The position numbers and the translations under genes were made by a program. From Chloroflexota bacterium (GTDB lineage: Bacteria > Chloroflexota > Chloroflexia > Chloroflexales > Roseiflexaceae), in contig JACAEQ010000039.1 in the NCBI GenBank assembly GCA_013388755.1, forward strand, positions 1-53,226: DNA of 53,226 bases, in the 5' to 3' direction. The notes beneath the pieces were generated by a model. The model searched no databases and was not told where the DNA came from. It was given only the letters and a program-made list of their open reading frames with translations. This document shows, piece by piece, positions 34,497-43,272 of this stretch. The first letter of the stretch is position 1, and the number at the start of each line of letters is the position of its first letter.

Positions 34497-34646
34497 CAGC
34501 AGCAACAAGCGTACCATGCGCAGGCAGGCCATGGCGGCGAGACCGCGGGTGTGGCAATCGCCCGGGCCGGGGACCGGGCGAGTCCGTTGCGCAGCTGGTT
34601 GACGGCGGCAGGCCCGCAGCGCCATGCGGTGGTGCGCGGGCCTTTT
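34497..34646 (+). ncRNA. structured leader or small RNA upstream of gltX
   Basis: The leader is GC-rich and highly foldable. TCGCCCGG/CCGGGCGA makes an eight-pair stem (34558-34581). Near the 5' end GCGTACCATGCGCA (34509-34522) can pair with TGCGGTGGTGCGC (34625-34637) over about 13 pairs with one bulge, closing the whole RNA. Its 3' arm overlaps a terminator-like hairpin (34611-34642). The two pairings exclude each other, as in an attenuator. The UGGU and GCGGG near the 3' end faintly resemble a T-box, but the full T-box sequence is absent. A free-standing ~150-nt RNA of 6S-like shape is the alternative. Confidence 0.4.
34611..34646 (+). terminator. terminator-like hairpin in the gltX leader
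   Basis: GGCCCGC (34611-34617) pairs with GCGGGCC (34636-34642), with CGCC/GGTG possible inside the loop, followed by TTTT (34643-34646). It lies about 50 bases before the gltX ATG. Confidence 0.5.
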
Positions 34647-34694
34647 GGTTGGCTGCCAGCGTGGTAGCTACTCTGGTGAGGATGGAGCAGGGTC

Positions 34695-36209
34695 ATGACT
34701 GAGTTCACGGGATCGGTGCGTGTACGGTTCGCACCCAGCCCGACCGGGTACCTGCATATCGGTGGTGTGCGCACCGCTCTCTTCAACTGGCTCTTCGCGC
34801 GCCACCACGGCGGCCAGTTCATTCTGCGCATCGAGGATACTGACGAGAAACGGTACGTTCCCGGCGCTGCCGATGATCTCATGGCATCGCTGCGCTGGGT
34901 CGGCATCGAGTGGGACGAAGGCCCCGACATCGGCGGCCCGCACGCCCCCTATGTCCAGTCATTGCGCCACGAAGCGGGTATCTATCGCCCCTTCGTTGAG
35001 CAACTGCTTGAGAATGGCCATGCGTACTTCTCCTTTACAACCGAGGAAGAGCTGGAACAACTCAAAGCTGACGCGCTCGCGCGTGGCGTGAAGGCGTTCC
35101 GCTTTCGCGGCCCTGAGCGCGAGTGGCCGCTGGAGCGACAGCGCGAACTGGCTGCGACTGGCCGGCCATACACGGTGCGACTCAAAACCCCCACGACCGG
35201 AGTGACCGCGTTTCGCGATCTTGTGCGTGGCGGCGATCGCATTGAGGTCAAGAATGAAGAGCTCTACGATATTGTGCTGCTAAAATCGACTGGTATGCCG
35301 TTGTACCACCTGGCACACCTCGTAGACGACCATTTGATGGAGATCACGCACGTGCTGCGGAGCGATGAATGGGTGGCGAGCACGCCCTATCATGTGCTTC
35401 TCTACCAGGCATTCGGCTGGGACCCGCCGCTCTTTGCCCACCTGCCGCCGATCCTGCGCCAGGATGGGCGTGGCAAGCTGTCGAAGCGCAAGGACGATGT
35501 CTCCGCCAATCGCTTCTGGGAGCGCGGCTATCTCCCCGATGCCATGTTCAACTATCTGGCGCTTCAGGGCTGGAGCTTTGATGGCTACACCGAGATCATG
35601 ACACGCGCCGAGATCGTGGAGCGTTTTTCTCTTGAGCGGGTGCAACCGTCACCGGCACGCTGGAACCCGGAGAAATTGCTCGATATGAATGGCATCTACA
35701 TCCGGCGTCTCAGCACAGAGGAGGTTGCGGATGCGATTGCGCCATATCTGGTGCGCGCTGGCTTCATATCGGACCCGCCCGGCGATGCCGAACGCGCCTA
35801 CCTGCTGCAATTGACGCCGCTTATTCATGAGCGATTGAAGGAACTGGGCGAAGCGCCGGACCTGCTGGCGTTCTTTTTCCGTGATGTTACGTATGATGAT
35901 CCGGCGCTCTTGATCCCGAAGAAACTGGATGCCGCCACAACGGCAGGCGCACTGAGGGCGGTACGGGAACGCCTGCTACTTCTGGAGCCGTGGGATCATG
36001 CGCGGCTGGAGGAGGAGCTGCGCGCGCTCGGCGAGGAACTGGCGCTCAAACCCGGCCAGTTGTTCGGCACGATTCGTGTGGCCATCACCGGGCGCACCGT
36101 TGCGCCACCACTGTTCGACACGCTGGTTGCGCTCGGCAAACAGCGCGTCCTGCACCGGCTGGCAGTGGCCGCGGCAACACTGGCGCCTGCAACGGGTGAA
36201 CATCGTTAG
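34695..36209 (+). CDS. gltX: glutamyl-tRNA synthetase
   Basis: A 504-residue class I aminoacyl-tRNA synthetase that charges tRNA(Glu), and possibly tRNA(Gln) in organisms using the indirect pathway. It has the HIGH-like motif HIGG (21-24) after RFAPSPTGYL and the KMSKS-like KLSKR (261-265). Length is normal for a bacterial discriminating or non-discriminating enzyme. GGAGCAGG precedes the ATG. Expression may be controlled by the structured leader. The 3' end overlaps the convergent FHA gene by four bases. Confidence 0.96.
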   Translation: MTEFTGSVRVRFAPSPTGYLHIGGVRTALFNWLFARHHGGQFILRIEDTDEKRYVPGAADDLMASLRWVGIEWDEGPDIGGPHAPYVQSLRHEAGIYRPFVEQLLENGHAYFSFTTEEELEQLKADALARGVKAFRFRGPEREWPLERQRELAATGRPYTVRLKTPTTGVTAFRDLVRGGDRIEVKNEELYDIVLLKSTGMPLYHLAHLVDDHLMEITHVLRSDEWVASTPYHVLLYQAFGWDPPLFAHLPPILRQDGRGKLSKRKDDVSANRFWERGYLPDAMFNYLALQGWSFDGYTEIMTRAEIVERFSLERVQPSPARWNPEKLLDMNGIYIRRLSTEEVADAIAPYLVRAGFISDPPGDAERAYLLQLTPLIHERLKELGEAPDLLAFFFRDVTYDDPALLIPKKLDAATTAGALRAVRERLLLLEPWDHARLEEELRALGEELALKPGQLFGTIRVAITGRTVAPPLFDTLVALGKQRVLHRLAVAAATLAPATGEHR

Positions 36210-36760
36210 TCGTGGAAGCGATCGTTGAAGTCGTTGCGCTGGTCGTTCAGCGCCCGTTCGAGCTGGGCGCGATTGACCAGGCCGAGTTCATAGGCGATCT
36301 GGCCGAACGGCAGCGTGACACCGCTATGCTGCATTTCGTTCTGCCGGCGTACCACGCGCGCGACCTGCTCCTGCGTCAGGATGCCGCGCCGCACGAAATA
36401 TTCACCCAGCCGCGGCACACCCTGCGCTGCCGCCGGCGCAGCGCCCACTTCGCGTTCCTCCAGCGTCTCGTACGAGACCCGGTAGGTCGTCGCCCCGAGT
36501 GACAACTGGTCGCCAGGATTGAGCCGGCTCTGGCTGCGCACCGGCATGCCGTTCAACGAGACGCCGCCGGCGACAAGCGGAATGACGAACCAGCGGTCGA
36601 GTATCTGGCGTACCTCGATGTGCCGTGCAGCCAGCTGGCGATCATTGATGGTAACGTCGCACCCTGGCCCGCTGCCAAGCGTGCTCATGCGCTCGCTGAC
36701 GATATGACGCCTGCCGATCTGGGACCCTGTAATGGCGGTCAGGACAAGCGTTCTGATCAT
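36206..36760 (-). CDS. FHA-domain protein with C-terminal MshEN-like module
   Basis: A 184-residue protein. Residues ~25-95 form an FHA phosphothreonine-binding domain (LGSGPGCDVTINDRQLAARH, VSLNG). Residues ~113-175 (LGEYFVRRGILTQEQVARVV ... GQIAYELGLVNRAQLERAL) match the MshEN/GspE N-terminal type, which in other proteins binds c-di-GMP or joins type II secretion/type IV pilus ATPases. The fusion suggests a link between Ser/Thr kinase signalling and a pilus or secretion motor, or a nucleotide second messenger. A minus-strand promoter is visible at 36847-36875. Confidence 0.82.
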   Translation of the reverse strand: MIRTLVLTAITGSQIGRRHIVSERMSTLGSGPGCDVTINDRQLAARHIEVRQILDRWFVIPLVAGGVSLNGMPVRSQSRLNPGDQLSLGATTYRVSYETLEEREVGAAPAAAQGVPRLGEYFVRRGILTQEQVARVVRRQNEMQHSGVTLPFGQIAYELGLVNRAQLERALNDQRNDFNDRFHD

Positions 36761-36846
36761 CGTTCCTCCTCCTCTCCTCCACCCCTGACGCGAGAGAGGG
36801 AGCAGGGAGATTTCACGCTATAGCACTACCTGCTGGATGGCTTCTT

Positions 36847-36875
36847 GATATATCACGCCCTCTTAACACTGTCAA
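36847..36875 (-). promoter_or_regulatory. promoter of the FHA gene
   Basis: On the minus strand, TTGACA (36875-36870), a 17-base spacer and TATATC (36852-36847). The start near 36840 leaves about 80 bases before the ATG. Confidence 0.6.
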
Positions 36876-36915
36876 GCGTTGTGGGATAACGATCTTTTCA
36901 TACGTTGCAGAACGG

Positions 36916-36924
36916 TGCTATACT
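36916..36924 (+). promoter_or_regulatory. extended -10 promoter of the DUF190/CBS gene
   Basis: TGCTATACT is an extended -10 element; the -35 region (TTTTCA near 36895) is weak. The start would be near 36931, about 20 bases before the ATG at 36952. Confidence 0.5.
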
Positions 36925-36951
36925 CAATGAAATTGTGACGAGAGGACGGCG

Positions 36952-38205
36952 ATGACTGCAGGCGAGCCAATCCAGCGGTTGCGGATCTACCTGAGTGAGC
37001 GCGATATGGCCGAAGGTCAGCCACTGTATCTGGTTGCGCTCGAACGGCTGCGCCGCGAAGGGGCGTCCGGCGCCACGGCATTGCGTGGAGTCGCAGGGTT
37101 CGGCGCCGGGCATCGCTTGCGCACGGCGGGGATGGCGGATCTGAACCAGACGGCGCCAATCATCATCGAATGGCTCGACCGGGCCGACCGCATTGCGCGG
37201 GTGCTTCCCACGCTCGACACCCTGCTCGGCGACGCGCTGATCACGATTGAAGAGATCCGCGCGTACCGTGCGACGTTGCGCTCAAGCGGCCCGTTTGGTG
37301 GTCGCGCGGTTGCCGATGTGGCGCGTGGCGAGGTGCTGACCATTACGCCCGGCGAATTGCTCGCCGACGCATTCGAACGACTGGCACGGTCACACCAGCC
37401 ACTCCTGGCAATCATTGATGGTGACCGGCTGGTCGGTGTGGTCACACCGGACGATGCCGCCCGCTTTGGCGCGCCACCGCTTGATGTGCTGGCCGAACTC
37501 GATGGCGAAGAACGCGCTGCCGCACTTGCGCGTGTTCCTGCTCACCCGCTGGTGAACGTGTTCGGCGAACCACGAACGATCTATATTGAGTCCTCAGTGG
37601 CGCACACCGTGAGCATGATGGTCGAATGGGGGCTCGATGCGCTGCCGGTGATCGACCGCCAGGGGAAGGCGGCGGGTATCTTCGGCATTGAACAGGCACT
37701 ACAGGCGGCGCTCACCGCCGATCGTTCCTCCGAGCGCGTGCGCCAGGCCGAACCACCGCCACCGGTGAGCCTGATCATGCAGATGCTGGTGCCGACCATT
37801 ACATCCAGAACGGATGCAGCAACTGCGCTGGCGCAGCTACTGCGGACCCCATCCCGCCTGCTGGTGCTGGTTGACGGGCTTCGTCCTGCCGGCGTGCTAT
37901 CGCCAGCAGGCGTCACGCGACAGTTGCGCGCGCCGCTACGTACCGCATGGCTGGCGGCGCTGGCAGGAGACGGCGCGCCACTGGCAACGCTCGCCGAAGC
38001 CGCGACGACCGGCCTGTCGGCGATGGAACTGGCAACGCCGGACATCCCCCTGATCGAGGCACGGGCCAGCGAATACGACGCCATTCGTACCTTGCTCGAA
38101 GGATCGCATCAGCACCTGGTCGTGGTGGATGATGAAGGGCGACTGGCCGGGCTGGTCACCCGGCGCGGGCTCCTGCGCGCCCTGGCACAGGAAAGCAGTG
38201 GATAG
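36952..38205 (+). CDS. DUF190 (PII-like) domain fused to four CBS domains
   Basis: A 417-residue cytoplasmic protein. Residues ~1-105 are a DUF190 domain (YLSERDMAEGQPLYL, GATALRGVAGFGAGHR), related to PII-type nucleotide sensors. Four CBS repeats follow: LTITPGELLADAF, IYIESSVAHTVSMM, TITSRTDAATAL and IPLIEARASEYDAI, forming two Bateman pairs that usually bind adenine nucleotides. DUF190 is often found beside CrcB fluoride channels, but none is here. It is probably an energy- or second-messenger sensor; the output partner is unknown. GAGAGGACGGCG precedes the ATG. Confidence 0.85.
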   Translation: MTAGEPIQRLRIYLSERDMAEGQPLYLVALERLRREGASGATALRGVAGFGAGHRLRTAGMADLNQTAPIIIEWLDRADRIARVLPTLDTLLGDALITIEEIRAYRATLRSSGPFGGRAVADVARGEVLTITPGELLADAFERLARSHQPLLAIIDGDRLVGVVTPDDAARFGAPPLDVLAELDGEERAAALARVPAHPLVNVFGEPRTIYIESSVAHTVSMMVEWGLDALPVIDRQGKAAGIFGIEQALQAALTADRSSERVRQAEPPPPVSLIMQMLVPTITSRTDAATALAQLLRTPSRLLVLVDGLRPAGVLSPAGVTRQLRAPLRTAWLAALAGDGAPLATLAEAATTGLSAMELATPDIPLIEARASEYDAIRTLLEGSHQHLVVVDDEGRLAGLVTRRGLLRALAQESSG

Positions 38206-38255
38206 CGGGCAAGAGAGGTGTATGCGCTGACGCACAGTACGGTTCAGGTGCCTGG

Positions 38256-39305
38256 CTACACCCGCCGGTTCAGAACAAACTCGCCAATCTCGGCCAGGGC
38301 GCGGCGCGCAGGGAGCACAGGGAACGCGGCCAGTTGCAGATTTGCCCGCTCGATCAGCGCACGCGCCTCCTCCATGGCTCGCGCCGCGCCGCCACCCGCG
38401 ATCACGGCAGCCACGATCTGCGCCACGCGCGCCGGCTCCGGGCGCTGGCCGCCAGCGATGGCCCGCAAAAGAGGATGGCGGCTCTGCGCCGCGGCATACA
38501 TCAGCGGCAGGGTCAGCGTCCCCTCGCGCAGATCATTACCCGCCGGCTTGCCGAGCAACATCTCGTCGCCGGTATAATCGAGAACATCATCAACGACCTG
38601 GAACGCCAGCCCCAGATCATATCCAAAGCGGCCGAGCGCTTCAATCTGCGCCTGGTCGCCGCCGGCGACCGCAATACCCGCCTTGCAGGCCGCCTCGAAC
38701 AGCACCGCCGTCTTACAGCCAATCTTCCTGTAGTATTGTGCCACGGCCGTCGCCAGCGGCTCAATGTGCGTGACCGGGTTGAGCTCGCCCTCGACCATGG
38801 TCTGCGCCGCATAGGTGTAGAATGAGATGATGCGAGGGTCAGGCTCGCCTGCCAGTTCACTGGCCGCAAGTGCGAAGAAATAGTCCCCCAGCAACAGGGC
38901 CACATCGGCATCCCAGCGGGCATGAACCGTGACATTGCCGCGGCGCTGCCCTGCATGGTCCACCAGGTCGTCGTGCACCAGCGAGGCGGCATGCAGCAAC
39001 TCGATCGCCACAGCCGGATGCAACGCACGGCCAAGGTCATACATACCGAGACGTGCAGCGAGTAACACCAGCGCGGCGCGCAACCGCTTGCCGCCCGAAG
39101 CGACGGTGTAGGCGCCGGCGGCAGCCAGCAGCGGTGAGCGCGATGCTGTGCGCAACAGCATCTGGCGCTCGACTTCAGCCAGATCGTTCAGGAGATCGGC
39201 ACGGTGCAGGATGTCGCTCAGACCTGTCAGCGTTGCGCGTGTCGCCGCGGGCGGCTCGGCCAGCCGCTGCTCCGGCACGCCAAGGTGCAAGGGGGGGTGT
39301 GCCAT
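38256..39305 (-). CDS. polyprenyl (all-trans) diphosphate synthase
   Basis: A 349-residue isoprenoid chain-elongation enzyme condensing isopentenyl diphosphate with allylic diphosphates. The first Asp-rich motif is HDDLVD (D112, D113, D116) with downstream RRG, and the second is VVDDVLDY (D239, D240, D243). GGKRLRAAL near residue 71 binds pyrophosphate. It may make the menaquinone side chain or geranylgeranyl precursors. I chose ATG 39305 because AAAGG lies about nine bases upstream; the GTG at 39314 sits on top of that site. A strong promoter is at 39354-39381. Confidence 0.92.
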   Translation of the reverse strand: MAHPPLHLGVPEQRLAEPPAATRATLTGLSDILHRADLLNDLAEVERQMLLRTASRSPLLAAAGAYTVASGGKRLRAALVLLAARLGMYDLGRALHPAVAIELLHAASLVHDDLVDHAGQRRGNVTVHARWDADVALLLGDYFFALAASELAGEPDPRIISFYTYAAQTMVEGELNPVTHIEPLATAVAQYYRKIGCKTAVLFEAACKAGIAVAGGDQAQIEALGRFGYDLGLAFQVVDDVLDYTGDEMLLGKPAGNDLREGTLTLPLMYAAAQSRHPLLRAIAGGQRPEPARVAQIVAAVIAGGGAARAMEEARALIERANLQLAAFPVLPARRALAEIGEFVLNRRV

Positions 39306-39353
39306 CACGCGCACCTTTCTAGACCGCGCCTATTACTTGTGAAATATGGAACA

Positions 39354-39381
39354 ATTATAGCAGATTGCAACATCGTGTCAA
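39354..39381 (-). promoter_or_regulatory. promoter of the polyprenyl synthase gene
   Basis: On the minus strand, TTGACA (39381-39376), a 16-base spacer and TATAAT (39359-39354). A second TATAAT with an extended TGG lies upstream (39438-39433), so two tandem starts are possible. Confidence 0.65.
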
Positions 39382-39471
39382 GTACTCAACGGTATTGCAC
39401 AGGTTTTGTCATTATCCTGCACATCTTTTTGAATTATACCACAGGGAAGGCGTGTGTAGCGCCTGACGTGG

Positions 39472-40113
39472 TCACAATGCCTTCTGATTGTCGCGCGCGG
39501 TTTCGAGCCGCCCCAGGTGGCATGCCTCGCTGAGGCTCACGAGATACGGCAGATCGTCGCCATACTCGATGACGCTGATACTGGCGTTGGTCACCCAGAT
39601 ACGGTTGATCCGGTCCATGTCCATGCCCAGCGCGTTGGCCACCAGAATCTTCACCACAACATCGTGCGTTGAGACAAGGACGTTGCGGCCATTGTATTCA
39701 CGCAACAGCCATTCCTTAAAATCGAGCACACGTTTCAGAATATTGCTGAAGCTCTCACCACCGGGCATCTGGGCCCGCGTCGGATGTTCGCGCCATTCAC
39801 GCAATCCATCTCCATAGCGCCGGACGACCTCATCGATCAGCAACCCTTGCCAGTCACCGTGATGGATTTCGAGCAATGCGGATGCGGTCTGTATGGTAAT
39901 CGCGGGATGGAAGCGCGCAACGGCCTCGGCAGTGCGCGCCGCGCGCTGCAGCGGACTGGTGAAGATTGCGTACAACGGCTCATTGCGCAGCCGTTCGGCG
40001 AGTGCCTCTGCCTGCTGGATGCCCAGTTCGGACAGCGGGGCATCCATCTGCCCCTGATATCGCCCTTCCTGGTTCCAGACACTCTCGCCATGCCGTATGA
40101 TGATCAGGCGCAT
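39472..40113 (-). CDS. histidine phosphatase family protein (phosphoglycerate mutase-like)
   Basis: A 213-residue protein with the branch signature LIIIRHGES (R7, H8, G9, E10). H8 is the phosphorylated residue. The second catalytic His lies in VLVSTHDVVV, and EIHHGDWQG matches the usual E-GxWEG site with HGDW. It may be a cofactor-dependent mutase or a small-molecule phosphatase such as CobC or GpgP; sequence alone cannot separate them. ATG 40113 has GGAGG about eight bases upstream; the longer frame to 40137 has none. Confidence 0.88.
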   Translation of the reverse strand: MRLIIIRHGESVWNQEGRYQGQMDAPLSELGIQQAEALAERLRNEPLYAIFTSPLQRAARTAEAVARFHPAITIQTASALLEIHHGDWQGLLIDEVVRRYGDGLREWREHPTRAQMPGGESFSNILKRVLDFKEWLLREYNGRNVLVSTHDVVVKILVANALGMDMDRINRIWVTNASISVIEYGDDLPYLVSLSEACHLGRLETARDNQKAL

Positions 40114-40306
40114 GCTGCGTACCTCCCCCTCATTCACCTGGTCAGGCGGCAGGCATTATAGCGGAAAGCGGCAACTGCTGCGCGAGTATGCTACCATGGT
40201 CTGGAGGTGATAGTGCCACCGGCACCCCGCGCGATGTGCCTGTTCGAAACACCTGTGCGTACGGTCATGATGAGCAGCGCCAGCGACGAGGCAATCTCGG
40301 CGCCGG

Positions 40307-41290
40307 ATGGAAGATTACCGGGCGAAGCCTGCCACGAATCAGATTGAACCATCGATGAAACTCGAACGCCGCCCTTCAATAGAGACGACCGCTCAGACTC
40401 CGCTTGGCCGGCTGCGCGCATTGCTTGATCATGCTGAACGCCTGGCAGTCAGCGTGGGCACTTCAGCCGATGATGCGGTGTTGTTTCTTACTGCGTGTGA
40501 CGCGATTGAACAGTTACTGGAAGACGTCAGCGCGAGTGCCGATGTCCGCCCGGAAGCAAACCGTACCGATTTCCTGCGTGGCAGGCTCCGTGCGAATGCA
40601 ACGTCAATTGTACGTATCGTGCAGCGTGCCGGTCGCCACGAGATGCTCCGCGACAGTCATTCGTGGTACGTGGCGCTCACTACCGCCGAGCGTGAACGTA
40701 GCCGGCGAACCCGTCGCCTGGCCCTGATTGGCGCGGTACTGGTGCTGATCGTGGCGGCGCTTGCCGCACTGCCGATACTCTTTCCCGCAGCACCGGCGCC
40801 CGACCTGACGACGATCAGCCGCCTGATCAGCGCCGGTGATATGGCCGCGGCGCTGGAGCAAGCCCGCGTTGAGCATGCAGCATATCCCGACAATGCCGAA
40901 GCCACATTATGGCTCGGTGTACTCGAACTGCGCGCCGGCGACTCGTCCGTCGCAGCGGCTCTGTTCCAGCAGGCGCAACAGCAGTATGGCAATGATATCG
41001 TCTTCTTGTTCGAACGCGGCAATGTACTGACGCAGGTTGGCCTGTTCGATGCCGCCGCGGCGGACGCCCGGACATTGATCGCGCGCTCCGATGCGCAGGC
41101 AGAAGGATACTTGCTGCTTGGCGGCGTCCAGGAAGCGCGCGGCGATCGCGATGGCGCGATTGTCGCCTTTGAGCGTGCTGCCGAGCAGGCAGCCGCCACG
41201 GGCAAGACACAGCTCGAGGTGGTTGCCAGGGCCCGTCTCGGAATACTACTTCAGGCGCCACCGGTGTTTCCCACACCAACGCCGCCGTAG
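40307..41290 (+). CDS. single-pass membrane protein with TPR repeats
   Basis: 327 residues. The first ~140 are soluble and Arg-rich, then a membrane helix (LALIGAVLVLIVAALAALPI, ~142-164). The outer part carries three or more TPR-like helices (AEATLWLGVLELRAGD, FERGNVLTQVGLFDAAAAD, EGYLLLGGVQEARGDRDGAI). It is probably a scaffold in the cell envelope. Neither ATG 40307 nor ATG 40355 has a convincing binding site; the second would give 311 residues. Confidence 0.7.
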   Translation: MEDYRAKPATNQIEPSMKLERRPSIETTAQTPLGRLRALLDHAERLAVSVGTSADDAVLFLTACDAIEQLLEDVSASADVRPEANRTDFLRGRLRANATSIVRIVQRAGRHEMLRDSHSWYVALTTAERERSRRTRRLALIGAVLVLIVAALAALPILFPAAPAPDLTTISRLISAGDMAAALEQARVEHAAYPDNAEATLWLGVLELRAGDSSVAAALFQQAQQQYGNDIVFLFERGNVLTQVGLFDAAAADARTLIARSDAQAEGYLLLGGVQEARGDRDGAIVAFERAAEQAAATGKTQLEVVARARLGILLQAPPVFPTPTPP

Positions 41291-41426
41291 CATTCGCGCG
41301 AGGCACGCGGTCGCCCGGACAGGCAGGACGCCTGGCGACGCTCCGCCGCAGGAAGAAATCGCAGATTCCGTGCCGGGAGAGCCTGAGGCTGTCGAAGAGG
41401 CAAGACGAGCTGTCTGCTACCTGGTA

Positions 41427-43046
41427 TTATTCCGGAAACAATTCTTCTACGCCCTCATAGGCGCGACGCCGGCTCTCGGCGCCAGAAGTCTCCACCTGCC
41501 CCAGCGCGCGATAGAATGCCGCATCGTAGGCGCGCGTGCGAATAACGACCGGCATCGGCACGGCATGCCCAAGCACCAGCGCCTGTTGCCGCGTATCGAG
41601 GCTGGCCAGCACGGCACGGAGGCTGGCCGAGCCGCTCACACCGGTAAAGACGGCATCAATATCGCGATCGTCGTTCAGCAACGCCGTCACCCGGCTACCG
41701 ATCTGGCTCATGACCTCCGCATCAATCGATGACGGGCGTTGATCAACTACCAGCAATGTGACGCTATACTTGCGCAATTCGCGGGCGATCACGCCGAAAA
41801 TGGTCTGCTTCGCGGCGCCAGGATTGAGGAACTTGTGCGCCTCCTCAATCGTGATCACCAGTTGCCGCGGTTTGTCGGCTGCATTCTTCGTGCGCAGAAA
41901 CGTCTCGGTCTGTTCGACCCAGCGGCGGTGGATCCGGCGTGTGATGATGTTCGCAACCAGCATGTATGCCAGTGCGTCGCGATAGCGGCCGAACTCCAGC
42001 ACAACATGGTGGCCGTGCGCCAGGTGATCAATCATGCGATCGATGGCGGCCGCTGGCACGTTCTCGCGAACAAACCCCTGGCGCGCTACCTGTTCCAGCT
42101 TGCGCCGCAGGGCACTGATTGCGCCTGCATGCGCGCCGGCACTCTCGGCAAATGCCTTGATGTCGTCGCTGCTCATGTTCAGCAGCGCTTTCAACCAGCC
42201 CTGCTTGTGACGGTCCACCAGCAGGTAAGCCGACTCGGCAGCGGTTGGGGTGAGGTTCAGTTCTTCCTGAAGCAGCAGAATATCCTCGACCTCTATCTGG
42301 TCGAGCCCGATGGCGACCTCTTCATCAACCGCCACATTGCGCTTGCGCGACGATACCGCATCGAGCGAATAGATCAGCACCTGCGTGCCGAAGAGCTGGC
42401 GCAACCCCTTGACGAACACCCCATCCTCTGAGGTCGCGTCCCACCCATACTCGCTATGCATGTCAAACACCAGGTTCGACGCCACACCGGCGCGGATGAC
42501 GCCGCAGAGCAGCAAGCGGGTGAGAAAGCTCTTGCCGGTGCCACTCTTGCCGAACACACCGTTCGATCGCTCGACAAAGCGGTTGAGGTCGAGGCAGACC
42601 GGCACATCCATATCGAGCGGCCGGCCGATTTCGAAATGCGTGTCGTCTTCACTGCCGAACACGCGGGTAAAGTCGCTCTGGTCAGCTTCCAGCACCGGCG
42701 CGAAATGCCGCGGCACAGTCTTCACCGGGCGCATGCCTTCGCTCACGTCGTGGGGTAGCATCAACATGGGCCGCAACTGCACCGTGCCGTAGGTTGACGT
42801 GCCGGCCAGCACCTCATGAAAGAACCGGTCGCCGTTCGGCGGATCCACCAGCACTTTGTGATTGGTCGCCTCCAGTACAACATCGGTCACCATCGAGAAG
42901 AATTCGTGTTTCTCGCCCTGGACGACAACAAACTTGCCGACACGAATGTCTTCCACGCTCTCGCTGCCTTCGAGGCGGGCGCTGAGGCCGTCAACGAGCG
43001 AGCCGCTGATGATGACGCCAAGGCGTGATCGGTGAGGTGCGGGCAT
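41427..43046 (-). CDS. HerA-type ATPase (DUF87/FtsK-HerA superfamily)
   Basis: A 539-residue ATPase. The N-terminal ~100 residues are a HAS-barrel-like beta domain (LGVIISGSLVDGLSARLEG). Walker A is GKSGTGKS (166-173), Walker B is LVITIEEAH with E401-E402, and RELRKYSVTLLVVDQRPS carries the sensor/arginine-finger region. HerA usually works with the nuclease NurA in DNA end resection, but no nurA is adjacent. Stand-alone HerA-like proteins also occur in defence or DNA-pumping roles. ATG 43046 has GGAGCAG upstream; the extension to 43178 covers the promoter and is not coding. Confidence 0.87.
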   Translation of the reverse strand: MPAPHRSRLGVIISGSLVDGLSARLEGSESVEDIRVGKFVVVQGEKHEFFSMVTDVVLEATNHKVLVDPPNGDRFFHEVLAGTSTYGTVQLRPMLMLPHDVSEGMRPVKTVPRHFAPVLEADQSDFTRVFGSEDDTHFEIGRPLDMDVPVCLDLNRFVERSNGVFGKSGTGKSFLTRLLLCGVIRAGVASNLVFDMHSEYGWDATSEDGVFVKGLRQLFGTQVLIYSLDAVSSRKRNVAVDEEVAIGLDQIEVEDILLLQEELNLTPTAAESAYLLVDRHKQGWLKALLNMSSDDIKAFAESAGAHAGAISALRRKLEQVARQGFVRENVPAAAIDRMIDHLAHGHHVVLEFGRYRDALAYMLVANIITRRIHRRWVEQTETFLRTKNAADKPRQLVITIEEAHKFLNPGAAKQTIFGVIARELRKYSVTLLVVDQRPSSIDAEVMSQIGSRVTALLNDDRDIDAVFTGVSGSASLRAVLASLDTRQQALVLGHAVPMPVVIRTRAYDAAFYRALGQVETSGAESRRRAYEGVEELFPE

Positions 43047-43117
43047 GGTGCTGCTCCGTCTGCTTCTGGCGCTCCGCCACCCTTTGCGTGACGTTTCATT
43101 GCTGCGCCAGTAGCACA

Positions 43118-43145
43118 AATATACCATTTCCTGGTATGCTGTCAA
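43118..43145 (-). promoter_or_regulatory. promoter of the HerA-type gene
   Basis: On the minus strand, TTGACA (43145-43140), a 16-base spacer and TATATT (43123-43118). The start would be near 43111, with a leader of about 65 bases. Confidence 0.6.
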
Positions 43146-43272
43146 CCGGGTTATGCTGAAGGTGCACTGCGGTTGCATGCTATCATGACCGCAACAGCGG
43201 GTAACGATGGCGTACTGTCCGGCCCCACATTTCCCGGTGTGCGGAAGGGTGGGGAACGAGGGTTATTCACCC

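Noticed and set aside
33448-34602. 384-codon open frame on the + strand opposite the Rieske oxygenase
   Set aside because: It is antisense to a gene with all iron ligands intact, and shows no domain, ribosome binding site or promoter of its own.
34497-34646. tRNA gene, or a standard T-box
   Set aside because: No cloverleaf with a TTC loop and CCA-adjacent acceptor can be drawn, and the conserved T-box 14-mer is not present.
41291-41426. Fifth copy of the MITE between the TPR gene and the HerA gene
   Set aside because: GGACAGGC and CGCCGCAGG are reminiscent, but no inverted ends or TNA flanks can be found.
43135-43186. + strand promoter for the cyanophycin-synthetase-like gene (TGCTATCAT)
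   Set aside because: The -10 is fair but no -35 lies at a proper distance, so I did not annotate it.
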